Positions 14,928-24,367 of a stretch of DNA of 27,198 nt are shown here, piece by piece. The notes beneath the pieces are model-generated. The model was not told the DNA's origin. It searched no databases and saw only the letters and a program-made list of their open reading frames with translations. Source of the DNA: a virus; the IMG/VR virus record IMGVR_UViG_3300018428_000139, positions 1 through 27,198 of that record; one strand, written 5' to 3'. How positions within the stretch are numbered: position 1 is the first letter of the stretch; the number at the start of each line of letters is the position of its first letter. The translations under genes were made by a program, and so were the position numbers.

Positions 14928-17900
14928 TGGAAGACTTTCAAGATCTGCCTGAAGTCAGCGGTGCTGGTGGCGGTGGCGGCGGCGGCCAACAAGTTGTTCA
15001 ACAGACGGTTCAGCAGAACGTCACGATTGCGGCGCCTACAGCTAGGCAACCAACTGTTGCGGCAAACAACCTGTTTTCAGTCGCCTTTGCAAAAACCGTT
15101 TATGCACTGAGCGAGGGCGAAATTGAGGGCTTCCCTAACAGCATTACAAAGGACACGTTTCTAGATTCAACGCCAATCCAGAACGAAGACGATACCTACA
15201 ACTTTCAGGGCTACACAATCGAGCACCGTACTGGGACCGACGAAACCCAGACGCCAATTGAAGGCTTTAGCACCACTGAAAACGTTGTTGGCGTAAATAC
15301 CAACCTGACTGTCGCCGCTGGCGCCCTGACTCGCACCATCACCGACACGGATGTGGAGCGGTGCCGCATCATTATGACTTTCCCTGCGTTGCAGGCGCAA
15401 AACAGGGATAACGGCGATATTACTAGCACTAGCGTTCAATTCAGAATTGAGGTTTCTGCAAACGGAGGCGCCTACACAACAATTGATTCGCCAACAGTTA
15501 GCGGCAAATCAAACAGTCAGTTTCAACGTGCCTACGAGTTTGATCTAGACGGCACTGGGCCTTGGACTATTCGCCTGACTCGTTTGACGGGTGATGACAG
15601 CAGCGGCTACGTCGCAAACCAAACGCGGTGGCAGTCACTGGTTGAGATTATCGACGAGAAATTTGCTTACCCCAACACTGCTCTGCTAGCGCTGAAGGTT
15701 GACGCTCGCCAATTCAACAGCATCCCGAACGTTTCAGTTCGCCTTCGAGGCAAGCGTGTTCAAGTTCCCAGCAACTACAACGCCGAAACTCGCACTTATA
15801 CCGGGATCTGGGATGGTACGTTCCAAATGGCTTGGACGGACAACCCGGCTTGGATCTTCCGCGACATTGTCGTTAATGATCGCTTTGGCGTGGCGCGTTA
15901 TGTGCCAAACATCTCAATAGACCCTTGGTATCTTTACACCGTCAGCCAGTATTGCGATGAATCAGTTCCCAATGGCAACGGTGGAACTGAGCCGCGTTTT
16001 ACCTGCAACGTCTACTTGCAAAACGCGGGCAGCGTCTATGAGGTTCTGAATGGCTTGGCATCTTGCTTCCGCGGGCTGATCTATTACAGCCAAGGCCAGC
16101 TGTTCCTGACGCAAGATCGCGCACAACTTCCAGTTCAGCAGTTCAGCGAAGCAAACGTTATCCAAGAAGTTGACGAGTCCGGGCAAGTTACGTCGCCTTG
16201 TTTTACTTACACCGGCACGGCGCGCGGCGCCCGCAAGTCTGTTGTCCTGGCTAACTGGGATGATCCCAATCAGGCATATTCAAGCGTCACTGAGTACCAG
16301 CAAGATGACGCGCTGCTAGAAACCTTTGGCTACAACCCGATTGACCTGCGCCTGCTTGGCGTTACTTCACGCGGTCAAGCGCTGCGGGCAGCAAAGCACA
16401 CGCTGTTTTCTAACCGCTACCTGACCGAAAAAGTCAGCTTCCGCATTGGTGCGGAGGGCCTAGCTGCTGGTGTTGGCGAGATCATTCAAATTGCGGATCC
16501 ACTGAAGCAGGGTCAGCGTTTAGGCGGTCGCATTAAAGAGATCAGCGGCAACAACGTCAAACTTGACGCCGTTCTGAACTTAAACGACGCGATTGATTAC
16601 ACCCTGACGTTTGTGGTGCCTGACGGTGAAACGGTCACCAACCCTGACAACACCATCACCAAACGCCCAAAACTTAGCGTTCACAACCTAATCAGCGCTA
16701 CTGAAGACGAAAGCGAAGCCGAATTCCGTTCGCTGGCTACTCAAGGCGGAATTGACGTTCTCGTCACTCAAGACGGTGACGAGATTGAATGCCAGCCGAT
16801 TGTTGACAAGCTTGGGACGACCACTGCTGTTGTCGATGGCAACGTTGACAGCCAAGCTAACGCCTTGTGGGTCTTGGAGTGGTCTGATATGCAGGCCGCG
16901 CTCTACAAGATTGTGGCAATCACTGAGGTCGATCCGCTTGTCTTCCAAGTTGAGGCGGTTCAGTACAACGCGAGCAAGTTCGATTACGTCGATAACGACC
17001 TGCCGATTGCAATTCCAAAGGATCGTTTTACGCTTGAAGCAACTCAAGCCGTTGTCAGCCTTTCTGCGAAACTGGCTTACAACAATGGCCGCACCCAAAT
17101 CAATGCCAACTGGCAAGCGCCTGAGCGCAATGGTGCAGACGACGTATTGATTCGCGGTTATCGGTACCAGTGGCGCCAAACCGGGGCAGCTCAATGGAAT
17201 GAGGTGCAGGTCACCTCGGTTACTAATGCATCGATCAGCCTGCCGGATCACGTCTATGGCAACACTTACGAGTTCCGCGCAGCAACATTTGACCGCCTGA
17301 GCCGTCAAAGCGAGTTCACGGCAGTCACCGTTTCTGACTTTGACGCAATCCCAGATCTCAGTGCAGCTGAGTACAACGCCACCGTCACTCACGCCAACCA
17401 GCCTGATGGCACCCAGCTAATCATTGTTGACCCTGGAACGTGCCCGATCCTTCCTCGGATTACTGGTTTCAGGTGCTGGGCACGCCCTCGCAACCTCAAA
17501 GGCGGTGAGATCCCTGGCGTCAAAACTCCTGGGAATGATGGCTACTACTTCCTGGCTGACATCCCGCTCACGGGGTATTACACGATTGCGTTCCACGCGC
17601 CAGATACCTACGACATTCGGATCAGCTTCACCAGCGCGGTCTTCGGTGAAAAGCCGGACGACTACATCTATGACGTGGTGGAGCGTGCCGAGATTGCACC
17701 GCCAACGCCTAATAACTTCAGCGTCGTTGAAAGCGCAAACCGTGCAGGCAAGCGCTTCAGCTGGCAATTGCCGCTGAGTGAATACGGCAGCTGGGATCAG
17801 AAGGTCGTCAGCGACATTGTTGGATATGAGGTCCGCTTTAAGCGCGGCACCTTGGCCACCAACATCGTTGAGTTTGACGTTGACACTGACATCGTTACGG

Positions 17901-19327
17901 TCAAGACCTCAACGGTTATCGGCATCAAGACCAACCAGCACCTGCTGACTGTCGGTCAGGAAATCATCTTTGCCGCTAGCGCTGGCACTTTGCCCACCGG
18001 CATTACAGCTGGCACAACTTATTTCGTGGCAGAGGAAGGATTCAACAGCGTTGAGTTCAAACTGGCCGCAACTGCAGGCGGCGCCCCAATCAACCTGACA
18101 GGCACTGCCACTGGGACGTACAACGTGTCCGGTCCGGCAGCGCTTGCTACTCGCCTGAATTTGTCTGCCAGCTGGGGTGCTGGTATTGAATTGGCGTCTG
18201 GTGGTTTGAACGCCAACCAGCAATGGTTCGAGACCAGCCTGTTTGACTCTGACACCTGGGTGGTGATGGTCAAGTCGGTTGATGCGACCAACTGGCGCTC
18301 TGACCTTCCTGCCTTTGTGCTGGTCAACATTGGTGCGCCACCGATCAGCAACGCAGTCGCAACGATCAATGCCAGAACCCAAGGCGCCGGCAGCTGGGAA
18401 GGCAACTACATCAACTGCGAGGTCGATGGTGACGGTGATCTGGTGCAGACCGATGCCACCCGAGACAGCATCTTCACCTGGAACTTCGACAACAACGAGG
18501 CAGAGAGCAACCTGCTGTTGAGCACTACGGCGACGGCAACGTACCAGCACAAACTGGTCGCGCTAACTGGTGAAGACACTGTGCTGGTGCAAGACCCTGA
18601 TGGCACCAATGATGACGACAAGTTGCTGCAGGAAGATACGCCTGTGGTGATTGACGTTGCCAGCAGCAGCTTCCAACTACAGCGCGGTGGCAGCACCATT
18701 GCTCACCTGCTGGAAGAGAACGACACGCTTGAGTTCGTTGAAGTTTCAGGCAGCTTGCCGACCGGGATCTCTACTGGGACGACCTATCACGTCGTTTCAA
18801 CTGATCTGACCACCACCGTCTTCCGTGTTGCGGCTACCCAGGGCGGCACAGCAATTACCCTCAGCGGTAGTGCCACTGGAACGTATGCAGTCAGGGGCGC
18901 AGCGTTTGGCATCTTGGGCGAACAGCGTTTCTACAGCGACACCGAGCTTGCTGAGGGCGGCATTGTTCACCCTTACGCCCCATACGAAAGGTTGCTGGGT
19001 GATGTGTACCGCGTGCAAACCACCTTCAAATCCCCTGATGGTGTTGTTGCCGGTGAAATCACTGCCCTGACAGCCCAGCTCGATTACCCCGATGTGATCG
19101 AGAAACAGAATGACGTTGCAATTAGCAGCGCTGGCACGGCGGTCAGCCTGAACAAGACATTCCGCAGCGTGGAAAGCGTACAAATCACTGCTCTTCAGAC
19201 TGGCGGTTCAACTGCGGTGACTGCTGTGGTCACAGCCAAATCCACCACCTCGGTTACGATTAAGTGTCTCGATGCCAGCGGTTCCGGCGTGACCGGCTTA
19301 GTTGACATCACAGTGATTGGCTACTGA
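14927..19327 (+). CDS. Tip attachment protein J-like, central fibre and receptor-binding hub
   Basis: The 1466-residue protein is the trimeric tip of the tail that touches the host receptor. A glycine/glutamine-rich start (GGGGGGQQVVQQTVQQ) precedes the J core: VAFAKTVYALSEGEIEGFP, the insertion domain, FAYPNTALLALKVDARQFNSIPNVSVRLRGKRVQVP, WTDNPAWIFRDIVVNDRFG and GLASCFRGLIYYSQGQLFLTQD. Around residues 680-900 there are fibronectin-III-like segments (GYRYQWRQTGAAQWNEVQVT, YEFRAATFDRLSRQSEF). Two related modules at roughly residues 1005-1072 and 1258-1325 share LPTGI.xGTTYxV and AAT.GG..I.L.G.ATGTY.V.G. It is some 330 residues longer than lambda gpJ, mainly in the distal part, where receptor specificity resides in lambda. 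Confidence 0.93.
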   Translation: MEDFQDLPEVSGAGGGGGGGQQVVQQTVQQNVTIAAPTARQPTVAANNLFSVAFAKTVYALSEGEIEGFPNSITKDTFLDSTPIQNEDDTYNFQGYTIEHRTGTDETQTPIEGFSTTENVVGVNTNLTVAAGALTRTITDTDVERCRIIMTFPALQAQNRDNGDITSTSVQFRIEVSANGGAYTTIDSPTVSGKSNSQFQRAYEFDLDGTGPWTIRLTRLTGDDSSGYVANQTRWQSLVEIIDEKFAYPNTALLALKVDARQFNSIPNVSVRLRGKRVQVPSNYNAETRTYTGIWDGTFQMAWTDNPAWIFRDIVVNDRFGVARYVPNISIDPWYLYTVSQYCDESVPNGNGGTEPRFTCNVYLQNAGSVYEVLNGLASCFRGLIYYSQGQLFLTQDRAQLPVQQFSEANVIQEVDESGQVTSPCFTYTGTARGARKSVVLANWDDPNQAYSSVTEYQQDDALLETFGYNPIDLRLLGVTSRGQALRAAKHTLFSNRYLTEKVSFRIGAEGLAAGVGEIIQIADPLKQGQRLGGRIKEISGNNVKLDAVLNLNDAIDYTLTFVVPDGETVTNPDNTITKRPKLSVHNLISATEDESEAEFRSLATQGGIDVLVTQDGDEIECQPIVDKLGTTTAVVDGNVDSQANALWVLEWSDMQAALYKIVAITEVDPLVFQVEAVQYNASKFDYVDNDLPIAIPKDRFTLEATQAVVSLSAKLAYNNGRTQINANWQAPERNGADDVLIRGYRYQWRQTGAAQWNEVQVTSVTNASISLPDHVYGNTYEFRAATFDRLSRQSEFTAVTVSDFDAIPDLSAAEYNATVTHANQPDGTQLIIVDPGTCPILPRITGFRCWARPRNLKGGEIPGVKTPGNDGYYFLADIPLTGYYTIAFHAPDTYDIRISFTSAVFGEKPDDYIYDVVERAEIAPPTPNNFSVVESANRAGKRFSWQLPLSEYGSWDQKVVSDIVGYEVRFKRGTLATNIVEFDVDTDIVTVKTSTVIGIKTNQHLLTVGQEIIFAASAGTLPTGITAGTTYFVAEEGFNSVEFKLAATAGGAPINLTGTATGTYNVSGPAALATRLNLSASWGAGIELASGGLNANQQWFETSLFDSDTWVVMVKSVDATNWRSDLPAFVLVNIGAPPISNAVATINARTQGAGSWEGNYINCEVDGDGDLVQTDATRDSIFTWNFDNNEAESNLLLSTTATATYQHKLVALTGEDTVLVQDPDGTNDDDKLLQEDTPVVIDVASSSFQLQRGGSTIAHLLEENDTLEFVEVSGSLPTGISTGTTYHVVSTDLTTTVFRVAATQGGTAITLSGSATGTYAVRGAAFGILGEQRFYSDTELAEGGIVHPYAPYERLLGDVYRVQTTFKSPDGVVAGEITALTAQLDYPDVIEKQNDVAISSAGTAVSLNKTFRSVESVQITALQTGGSTAVTAVVTAKSTTSVTIKCLDASGSGVTGLVDITVIGY
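17941..18148 (+). repeat. First copy of a repeated module in the J-like gene
   Basis: The encoded segment runs from LTVGQEIIFAASAG through LPTGITAGTTYFV to ATGTYNVSGPAA. It is related to the segment coded at 18700-18907. Protein-level similarity is clear; DNA similarity is weaker, so duplication is old or the copies arrived separately. Confidence 0.75.
18700..18907 (+). repeat. Second copy of the repeated module in the J-like gene
   Basis: The encoded segment runs from AHLLEENDTLEF through SLPTGISTGTTYHV to SGSATGTYAVRGAAF. It shares with the first copy the core LPTGI..GTTY.V, AAT.GG..I.L and ATGTY.V. Similar modules recur in fibre proteins of marine phages as I remember them; they may bind ligands or act as spacers. 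Confidence 0.75.
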
Positions 19328-20397
19328 TGGCTGACCGTCGCATATCCCAATTAGCTGCACAGGAGACACTGGTCGAAAACGACCTGCTGCCTTTTGTTGA
19401 CATCAGCGCCACCGAAACCAAGCGCATCACTGCTGAAAATCTTGGCTTGGCAATGGTCCAATTTGGGACCACGCGAGGGTCAGACGTTCCAACATCACCA
19501 GCCAACGGTCAGCTGTGGGTGGATACGTCCAACAACCCGCCTGAGCTGAAGATCTATAACGGCGCCAGTTTCTCACTGGTTAGCTTCCTGCCTAGCTCGG
19601 CGGTCATCACCAATCCAAGTGGAACGGAACCCGCTAGCCCTGTTCTGGGTCAGTTGTGGCTTGATACCAGCCAAACACCTGATGAGCTGAAGGTGTACGA
19701 CGGGGCAAACTTTGTCCGCGTTGATCCGCTTGGTATTACGCAAGCAGCTGGTGACGCTCGCTATTTGCAGATCACGGCAGCGTCTACTACTTACCTGCCG
19801 TTGGCTGGTGGCACGCTGACTGGAACCCTGACCTTAGATGCTGCACCGACAGCAGATCTGCAGGCGGCAACCAAGAAATACGTTGACGACGAGATTGCAG
19901 GCATCCCATCAGCAACGGACCTGACGCCTGCTGGCACGGTGATTTACACCGCCCGCTCTACTGCACCGACCGGCTACCTCAAGGCAAACGGCGATGCAGT
20001 TAGCCGGACAACCTATGCCACGTTGTTCAGTGCCATCGGGACGACTTATGGCGGCGGTGATGGATCCACAACGTTCAATTTGCCTGACCTGCGTGGTGAA
20101 TTTGTCCGTGGTTTAGACGATGGTCGCGGCGTTGATACCAGCCGCACGCTTGGATCGTCTCAGGGTGATGCAACTGCACTGCCCAACAACGCCTTTACCA
20201 CCAGCAACCCTGGCAATCACTCGCACTCCTACGACGGTGGTGATCGTCAGAATGTAGGGTCTGGCGGTCAGTCGCAGCCTGTTTCCCAGGGCGGCAACAC
20301 CACTGGACCGGGTGGCGCTCACATCCACACGATTGGCGGTGGTGACGCTGAGACTCGTCCGCGAAACATTGCACTGCTTGCTTGTATTAAAACCTGA
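19327..20397 (+). CDS. Tail fibre with C-terminal phage tail collar domain
   Basis: The 356-residue product starts with RRISQLAAQETLVENDLLPFVDISATETKRITAENL, a fibre attachment-like module shared with the next gene. Two copies of a 'GQLWxDTSxxPxELKxYxGAxF' unit follow (DNA about 19507-19578 and 19645-19716), then a heptad-like stretch ending YVDDEIAGI. The collar domain starts near PAGTVIYTARSTAPTGYLKANG and includes FNLPDLRGEFVRGLDDG. The C-terminus has NHSHSY and AHIHTIG histidine pairs and ends ETRPRNIALLACIKT, as in metal-binding distal fibre tips. It starts as TGATG with the J-like stop. Likely a trimeric side fibre involved in adsorption. Confidence 0.9.
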   Translation: MADRRISQLAAQETLVENDLLPFVDISATETKRITAENLGLAMVQFGTTRGSDVPTSPANGQLWVDTSNNPPELKIYNGASFSLVSFLPSSAVITNPSGTEPASPVLGQLWLDTSQTPDELKVYDGANFVRVDPLGITQAAGDARYLQITAASTTYLPLAGGTLTGTLTLDAAPTADLQAATKKYVDDEIAGIPSATDLTPAGTVIYTARSTAPTGYLKANGDAVSRTTYATLFSAIGTTYGGGDGSTTFNLPDLRGEFVRGLDDGRGVDTSRTLGSSQGDATALPNNAFTTSNPGNHSHSYDGGDRQNVGSGGQSQPVSQGGNTTGPGGAHIHTIGGGDAETRPRNIALLACIKT

Positions 20398-20432
20398 CCA
20401 GCGCCTAAAATCTCTGTATTGGAGCGACAACG

Positions 20433-21338
20433 ATGGCAAACATCAAAATCACCGACCTGACGGCTTACACGAGCCTGATTGGTACTGATGTCATTCCCAT
20501 TGTTGATGTAACTAACGACCAGACCAAAAAGGTCAGCGTTGCCGATATCCAGAAGTATTACGACACGGATGGCAGCAATTACGTTGCATTCGTTTCACCG
20601 GGCACCGTTACCAGCAATATCACTTGGACCCTGCCTGGCGCTGACGGTACTAGCGGACAGGTTTTATCGACTAACGGTTCTGGAACGCTTAGCTGGTCCA
20701 CCGTTAGCACCACGCTTTCGGATGGGGATTACGGCGACATCACGGTTAGCGGCAGCGGCACAGCATTTGCAGTGGATGCCGGCGCGATTACTTACGCCAA
20801 GATCCAAGACGTAAGCGCGACTGACAAGTTGCTTGGACGCAGCACGGCTGGGTCTGGCGATGTTGAGGAAATCACTTGCACTGCCGCTGGACGAGCGCTG
20901 CTTGATGACGCTGACGCTGCTGCTCAACGCACCACACTGGGACTGGCAATCGGTACAGATGTTCAGGCATACGATGCTGACACTGCCAAAACTGACGTTG
21001 CTCAATCATTTACGGCTCAGCAACGTGGTGCAATTACGGCACTGACTGACGGCGCCACAATCACGCCTGATTTCAGTGCTGCAAACAATTTCAGCGTCAC
21101 CTTGGGCGGAAACCGGACTCTCGCCAATCCAACGAACTTAACGGCTGGCGCGAGTGGCTGCATCTGGATCACTCAAGATGGCACGGGCTCTCGTACTCTG
21201 AGTTATGGATCTGCGTGGTCATTTTCCGGAGGAACGGCGCCTACACTTTCAACAGCAGCAAATGCCGTTGATTGTTTGGCTTATTCGGTCCGGACAACTG
21301 GCGACATTACCGCAACGCTGATCACCAACCTGAGCTGA
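20433..21338 (+). CDS. Second tail fibre / appendage protein
   Basis: The 301-residue product begins with KITDLTAYTSLIGTDVIPIVDVTNDQTKKVSVADI, clearly related to the start of the preceding fibre. Then come repeats seen in fibre shafts: GQVLSTNGSGTLSWSTVS, DGDYGDITVSGSGTAFAVDAGAITYAKIQDVSATDKLLGRSTAGSG, and DAAAQRTTLGLAIGTDVQAYDADTA. The C-terminal beta-rich piece (NFSVTLGGNRTLANPTNLTAGASGCIWITQDG) is a frequent tip domain. The start has TTGGAG about ten bases upstream. It carries no collar domain or chaperone signature. Probably a trimeric side fibre or a spike. Confidence 0.85.
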   Translation: MANIKITDLTAYTSLIGTDVIPIVDVTNDQTKKVSVADIQKYYDTDGSNYVAFVSPGTVTSNITWTLPGADGTSGQVLSTNGSGTLSWSTVSTTLSDGDYGDITVSGSGTAFAVDAGAITYAKIQDVSATDKLLGRSTAGSGDVEEITCTAAGRALLDDADAAAQRTTLGLAIGTDVQAYDADTAKTDVAQSFTAQQRGAITALTDGATITPDFSAANNFSVTLGGNRTLANPTNLTAGASGCIWITQDGTGSRTLSYGSAWSFSGGTAPTLSTAANAVDCLAYSVRTTGDITATLITNLS

Positions 21339-21347
21339 TTTAGGCAG

Positions 21348-24344
21348 ATGATTCCTGGAAGCGCCAATCCCCTGCTGCTGGCTTCTGCTGCTGCTGCTGG
21401 AGCCTACAACATTGAACGTTCGGTACGGTTTAACTCGGCAGATAGTGCTTACTTGAGCCGTACTCCAAGTAGTGCAGGTAATCGCAGGACGTGGACTTGG
21501 AGTGGTTGGGTTAAGCGGAGCAAGCTAAGCGCCACTATGCGTCTTCTGCGTGCTGTTAGTGGCGGCACTGAGGCTGGGATACAGTTATTAAGTGGCGACA
21601 CTATTGAGCTTTACCATTATTCAGGCGGATATACATGGCAGTTAGTAACCAGCCAGCTCTTCCGAGATGTTTCAGCTTGGTATCACATAGTTGTTGCTTT
21701 TGATACTACACAAGGAACGGCTGCAGACAGGGTTAGTTTATACGTTAACGGCGCAAAAGTTACAGCATTTTCTACCAGTTCTTACCCCTCACAAAACTTC
21801 GATGGGTTGATTAACACTACCAATGCACATGCTATCGCTGGTAGTGACTTATTCTTTGACGGCTACCTCGCCAACATACACTTCATCGACGGCCAAGCGT
21901 TAGACCCCACCAGCTTTGGTTTTACCGATTCCAACGGAGTCTGGCAACCTAAAGCTTACACTGGTTCATACGGTACTAACGGTTATAACCTTGATTTCGC
22001 TGACACCTCATCTGCTACTGCACTTGGTAACGATGTAAGCGGTAATAACAACGACTTCACTCCTAGTGGTCTTGTCGCTGGACCGGCTTACACGGCTAAT
22101 AGCTTTAGTACGGAGTTTGATGGTACTGGGGATTATTTGAGTATTCCCGACAGCACAGACTTTGATCTGGGTAGTGGTGATTTTACTATTGAAGCTTGGG
22201 TTTATCCTGACTCTGGATTCACTCTTGGTTCTATTATTACCAAACGTAATAGCCCTGCAATCTTTGCGCCATTTCTATTAAGAAACTCTAGCACCACTAG
22301 TCTTACGCTTTTGATGAGCACTAGTGGAACAAGTTGGGATTTTACTCAAACCGCAGCTTCTGCGCTTACTACGGCTGCATGGCAGCATGTAGCGGTAACA
22401 AGAAGCGGTACAGCAATCAAAGCTTTTGTAAACGGTACAGAAGTTATTTCTAGCACGTTGTCTGGTGCATTAACAACCAACACACAGCCAGTAGTCATAG
22501 GCAGTGACGTTACGGCTAATCATTGGGATGGCAAGATCTCCAACCTCCGCATCATCAAAGGTCGTGCACTGTATACCGCTGCCTTTACCCCGCCTTCAAC
22601 TGCTTTAACTGCTGTTACCGATACTGTTCTGCTTACCTGTCAAGACAGCACGTTTATTGACAACAGTCCTAGTGCTCACACCATTACGGCTGTTAATGAC
22701 GCAGCTACAACCACCGTTAGTCCGTTTGAGCCAGTTGACGGCAGTGATGCGATGTTGGATTCACCGACTAACTACGGTTCTGGTGATTTGGTACGGGGGA
22801 ATTATGCGACATGGAACCCGTTAAATTCTGCAATGACTTTAACAAACGGGAACCTTGAGGCTAACACAACTACTCAAACTAAATGTTTGGCTACCTTTGG
22901 CATGGAAACTGGTAAGTGGTACTGCGAAGTCACTCAAAACGCCACTGGCAATAACTCAGGTTTGATTGGTTTGACTAAACAAAATGTCAGTCTTACTACT
23001 TACACCGGAGCAGATTCAACCAGTTACGGTTATTTCGCTGCTAATGGTAATAAATATAATAATGGTAGTGCTTCTAGTTACGGTGCATCTTATACAACTA
23101 ACGATGTAATTGGCATTGCGTTTGATGCTGACAATGGAACCCTTGTGTTTTATAAAAACGGTGTTTCACAAGGTACAGCGTTTACTGGGTTGACTTCTGG
23201 TCCTTATTTCTTTTCTGTTTCAAACTCAACTACTACAGGCAATCAAAGCGCCACTAGCGCTAACTTCGGTCAACAACCCTTCAAATACCCAGCTCCGGCT
23301 GGCTACAAGTCGTTGTGCAGCACTAACTTGCCAACACCGGCTATTGCTGATGGAAGCACGGCGATGGATGTGGTGCTTTACACTGGTAATAACAGCACTC
23401 AATCGATTAGCGGGTTGAAATTTAGTCCGGACTTGGCGTGGTTCAAAGGTAGATCGGGTACATACTGGCATGCGGTTGTTGATTCCGTTCGCGGCAGAAG
23501 TTCCGGATTGTCTACCAATAGCACTAATGCCGAGTACACATCATCAGCAGCCAATGATTTGGTTTCTTTCGATTCAACTGGTTTTACCCTTGGTCCTGTA
23601 TCCAACTGGAGTTCTATCAACAGGAACGGGGAATCACTTGTCGCCTGGACGTGGGACGCCGGTTCTTCAACCGTGTCGAACACAGATGGCACCATAACTT
23701 CTCAGGTAAGGGCGAATCCCACTGCGGGGTGCTCGGTTGTTAGTTATACGGGAACAGGGGCCAACGCCACAGTTGGGCATGGTTTAAACGCTGTGCCAGA
23801 AATGATTATAGTTAAAAACCGTGACGCGGCACTTAACTGGAATGCATATCATGTTGGAGTCGATTCCTCAAGTCCTGAGGACTACTTTCTGAGGTTAAAT
23901 TTTACTGACGCGATAATTGCTTCAGTTAAGCGGTGGAACAACACCGCCCCCACAAGTAGTGTCTTCTCAGTAGGAACTTCTGGTAATGTAAATGGTAATA
24001 CCCAAGATTTGATTGCCTACTGCTTCGCCCCAGTCGAAGGCTTCAGCTCCTTTGGTTCGTTTACTGGGTCAACTTCAAATACATTTGTTTACACCGGAAT
24101 GCGTCCACGGTGGCTGATGATTAAGCGGACTGATACTACTGGTAATTGGCAAATCCTTGACACCGAACGGGAAGGTTACAACGTAGATAATGACCCTTTG
24201 TGGGCAAACCTTGCTGATCAAGAGGGTACTACCGACATTGCAGATATTCTCAGCAACGGTTTCAAAATGCGTGATGGCGCTACTGGCGATTACATCTACG
24301 CAGCCTTCGCTGAACATCCTTTCAACACGAGCCGTGCTCGGTAG
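21348..24344 (+). CDS. Large LamG-LamG-SPRY receptor-binding/tail fibre protein
   Basis: The 998-residue product has four regions. Residues about 24-235 form a LamG/concanavalin-like domain (WTWSGWVKRSKL, DVSAWYHIVVAFDT, LYVNGAKV, DGYLANIHFIDGQALDP). Residues 253-460 form a second one (FDGTGDYLSIP, FTIEAWVYPD, WQHVAVTRSG, AFVNGTEV, ISNLRIIKGRALYT). Residues about 520-640 look like SPRY (GKWYCEVT, IGIAFDADNGTLVFYKNGV). The rest to 998 is a domain I know from large marine phage fibres (FSPDLAWFKGR, VPEMIIVKNR, PRWLMIKRTD, YIYAAFAEHPF), likely DUF7483-type. All are sugar- or protein-binding folds, so surface receptor binding is likely. Base composition is visibly more AT-rich than the capsid and tail genes. 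Confidence 0.88.
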   Translation: MIPGSANPLLLASAAAAGAYNIERSVRFNSADSAYLSRTPSSAGNRRTWTWSGWVKRSKLSATMRLLRAVSGGTEAGIQLLSGDTIELYHYSGGYTWQLVTSQLFRDVSAWYHIVVAFDTTQGTAADRVSLYVNGAKVTAFSTSSYPSQNFDGLINTTNAHAIAGSDLFFDGYLANIHFIDGQALDPTSFGFTDSNGVWQPKAYTGSYGTNGYNLDFADTSSATALGNDVSGNNNDFTPSGLVAGPAYTANSFSTEFDGTGDYLSIPDSTDFDLGSGDFTIEAWVYPDSGFTLGSIITKRNSPAIFAPFLLRNSSTTSLTLLMSTSGTSWDFTQTAASALTTAAWQHVAVTRSGTAIKAFVNGTEVISSTLSGALTTNTQPVVIGSDVTANHWDGKISNLRIIKGRALYTAAFTPPSTALTAVTDTVLLTCQDSTFIDNSPSAHTITAVNDAATTTVSPFEPVDGSDAMLDSPTNYGSGDLVRGNYATWNPLNSAMTLTNGNLEANTTTQTKCLATFGMETGKWYCEVTQNATGNNSGLIGLTKQNVSLTTYTGADSTSYGYFAANGNKYNNGSASSYGASYTTNDVIGIAFDADNGTLVFYKNGVSQGTAFTGLTSGPYFFSVSNSTTTGNQSATSANFGQQPFKYPAPAGYKSLCSTNLPTPAIADGSTAMDVVLYTGNNSTQSISGLKFSPDLAWFKGRSGTYWHAVVDSVRGRSSGLSTNSTNAEYTSSAANDLVSFDSTGFTLGPVSNWSSINRNGESLVAWTWDAGSSTVSNTDGTITSQVRANPTAGCSVVSYTGTGANATVGHGLNAVPEMIIVKNRDAALNWNAYHVGVDSSSPEDYFLRLNFTDAIIASVKRWNNTAPTSSVFSVGTSGNVNGNTQDLIAYCFAPVEGFSSFGSFTGSTSNTFVYTGMRPRWLMIKRTDTTGNWQILDTEREGYNVDNDPLWANLADQEGTTDIADILSNGFKMRDGATGDYIYAAFAEHPFNTSRAR

Positions 24345-24367
24345 ACTTTCCTTATCACCGCGGAACC

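Noticed and set aside
16688-17392. 234-codon open frame on the - strand
   Set aside because: Opposite the J-like gene, no recognisable pattern and no upstream signals.
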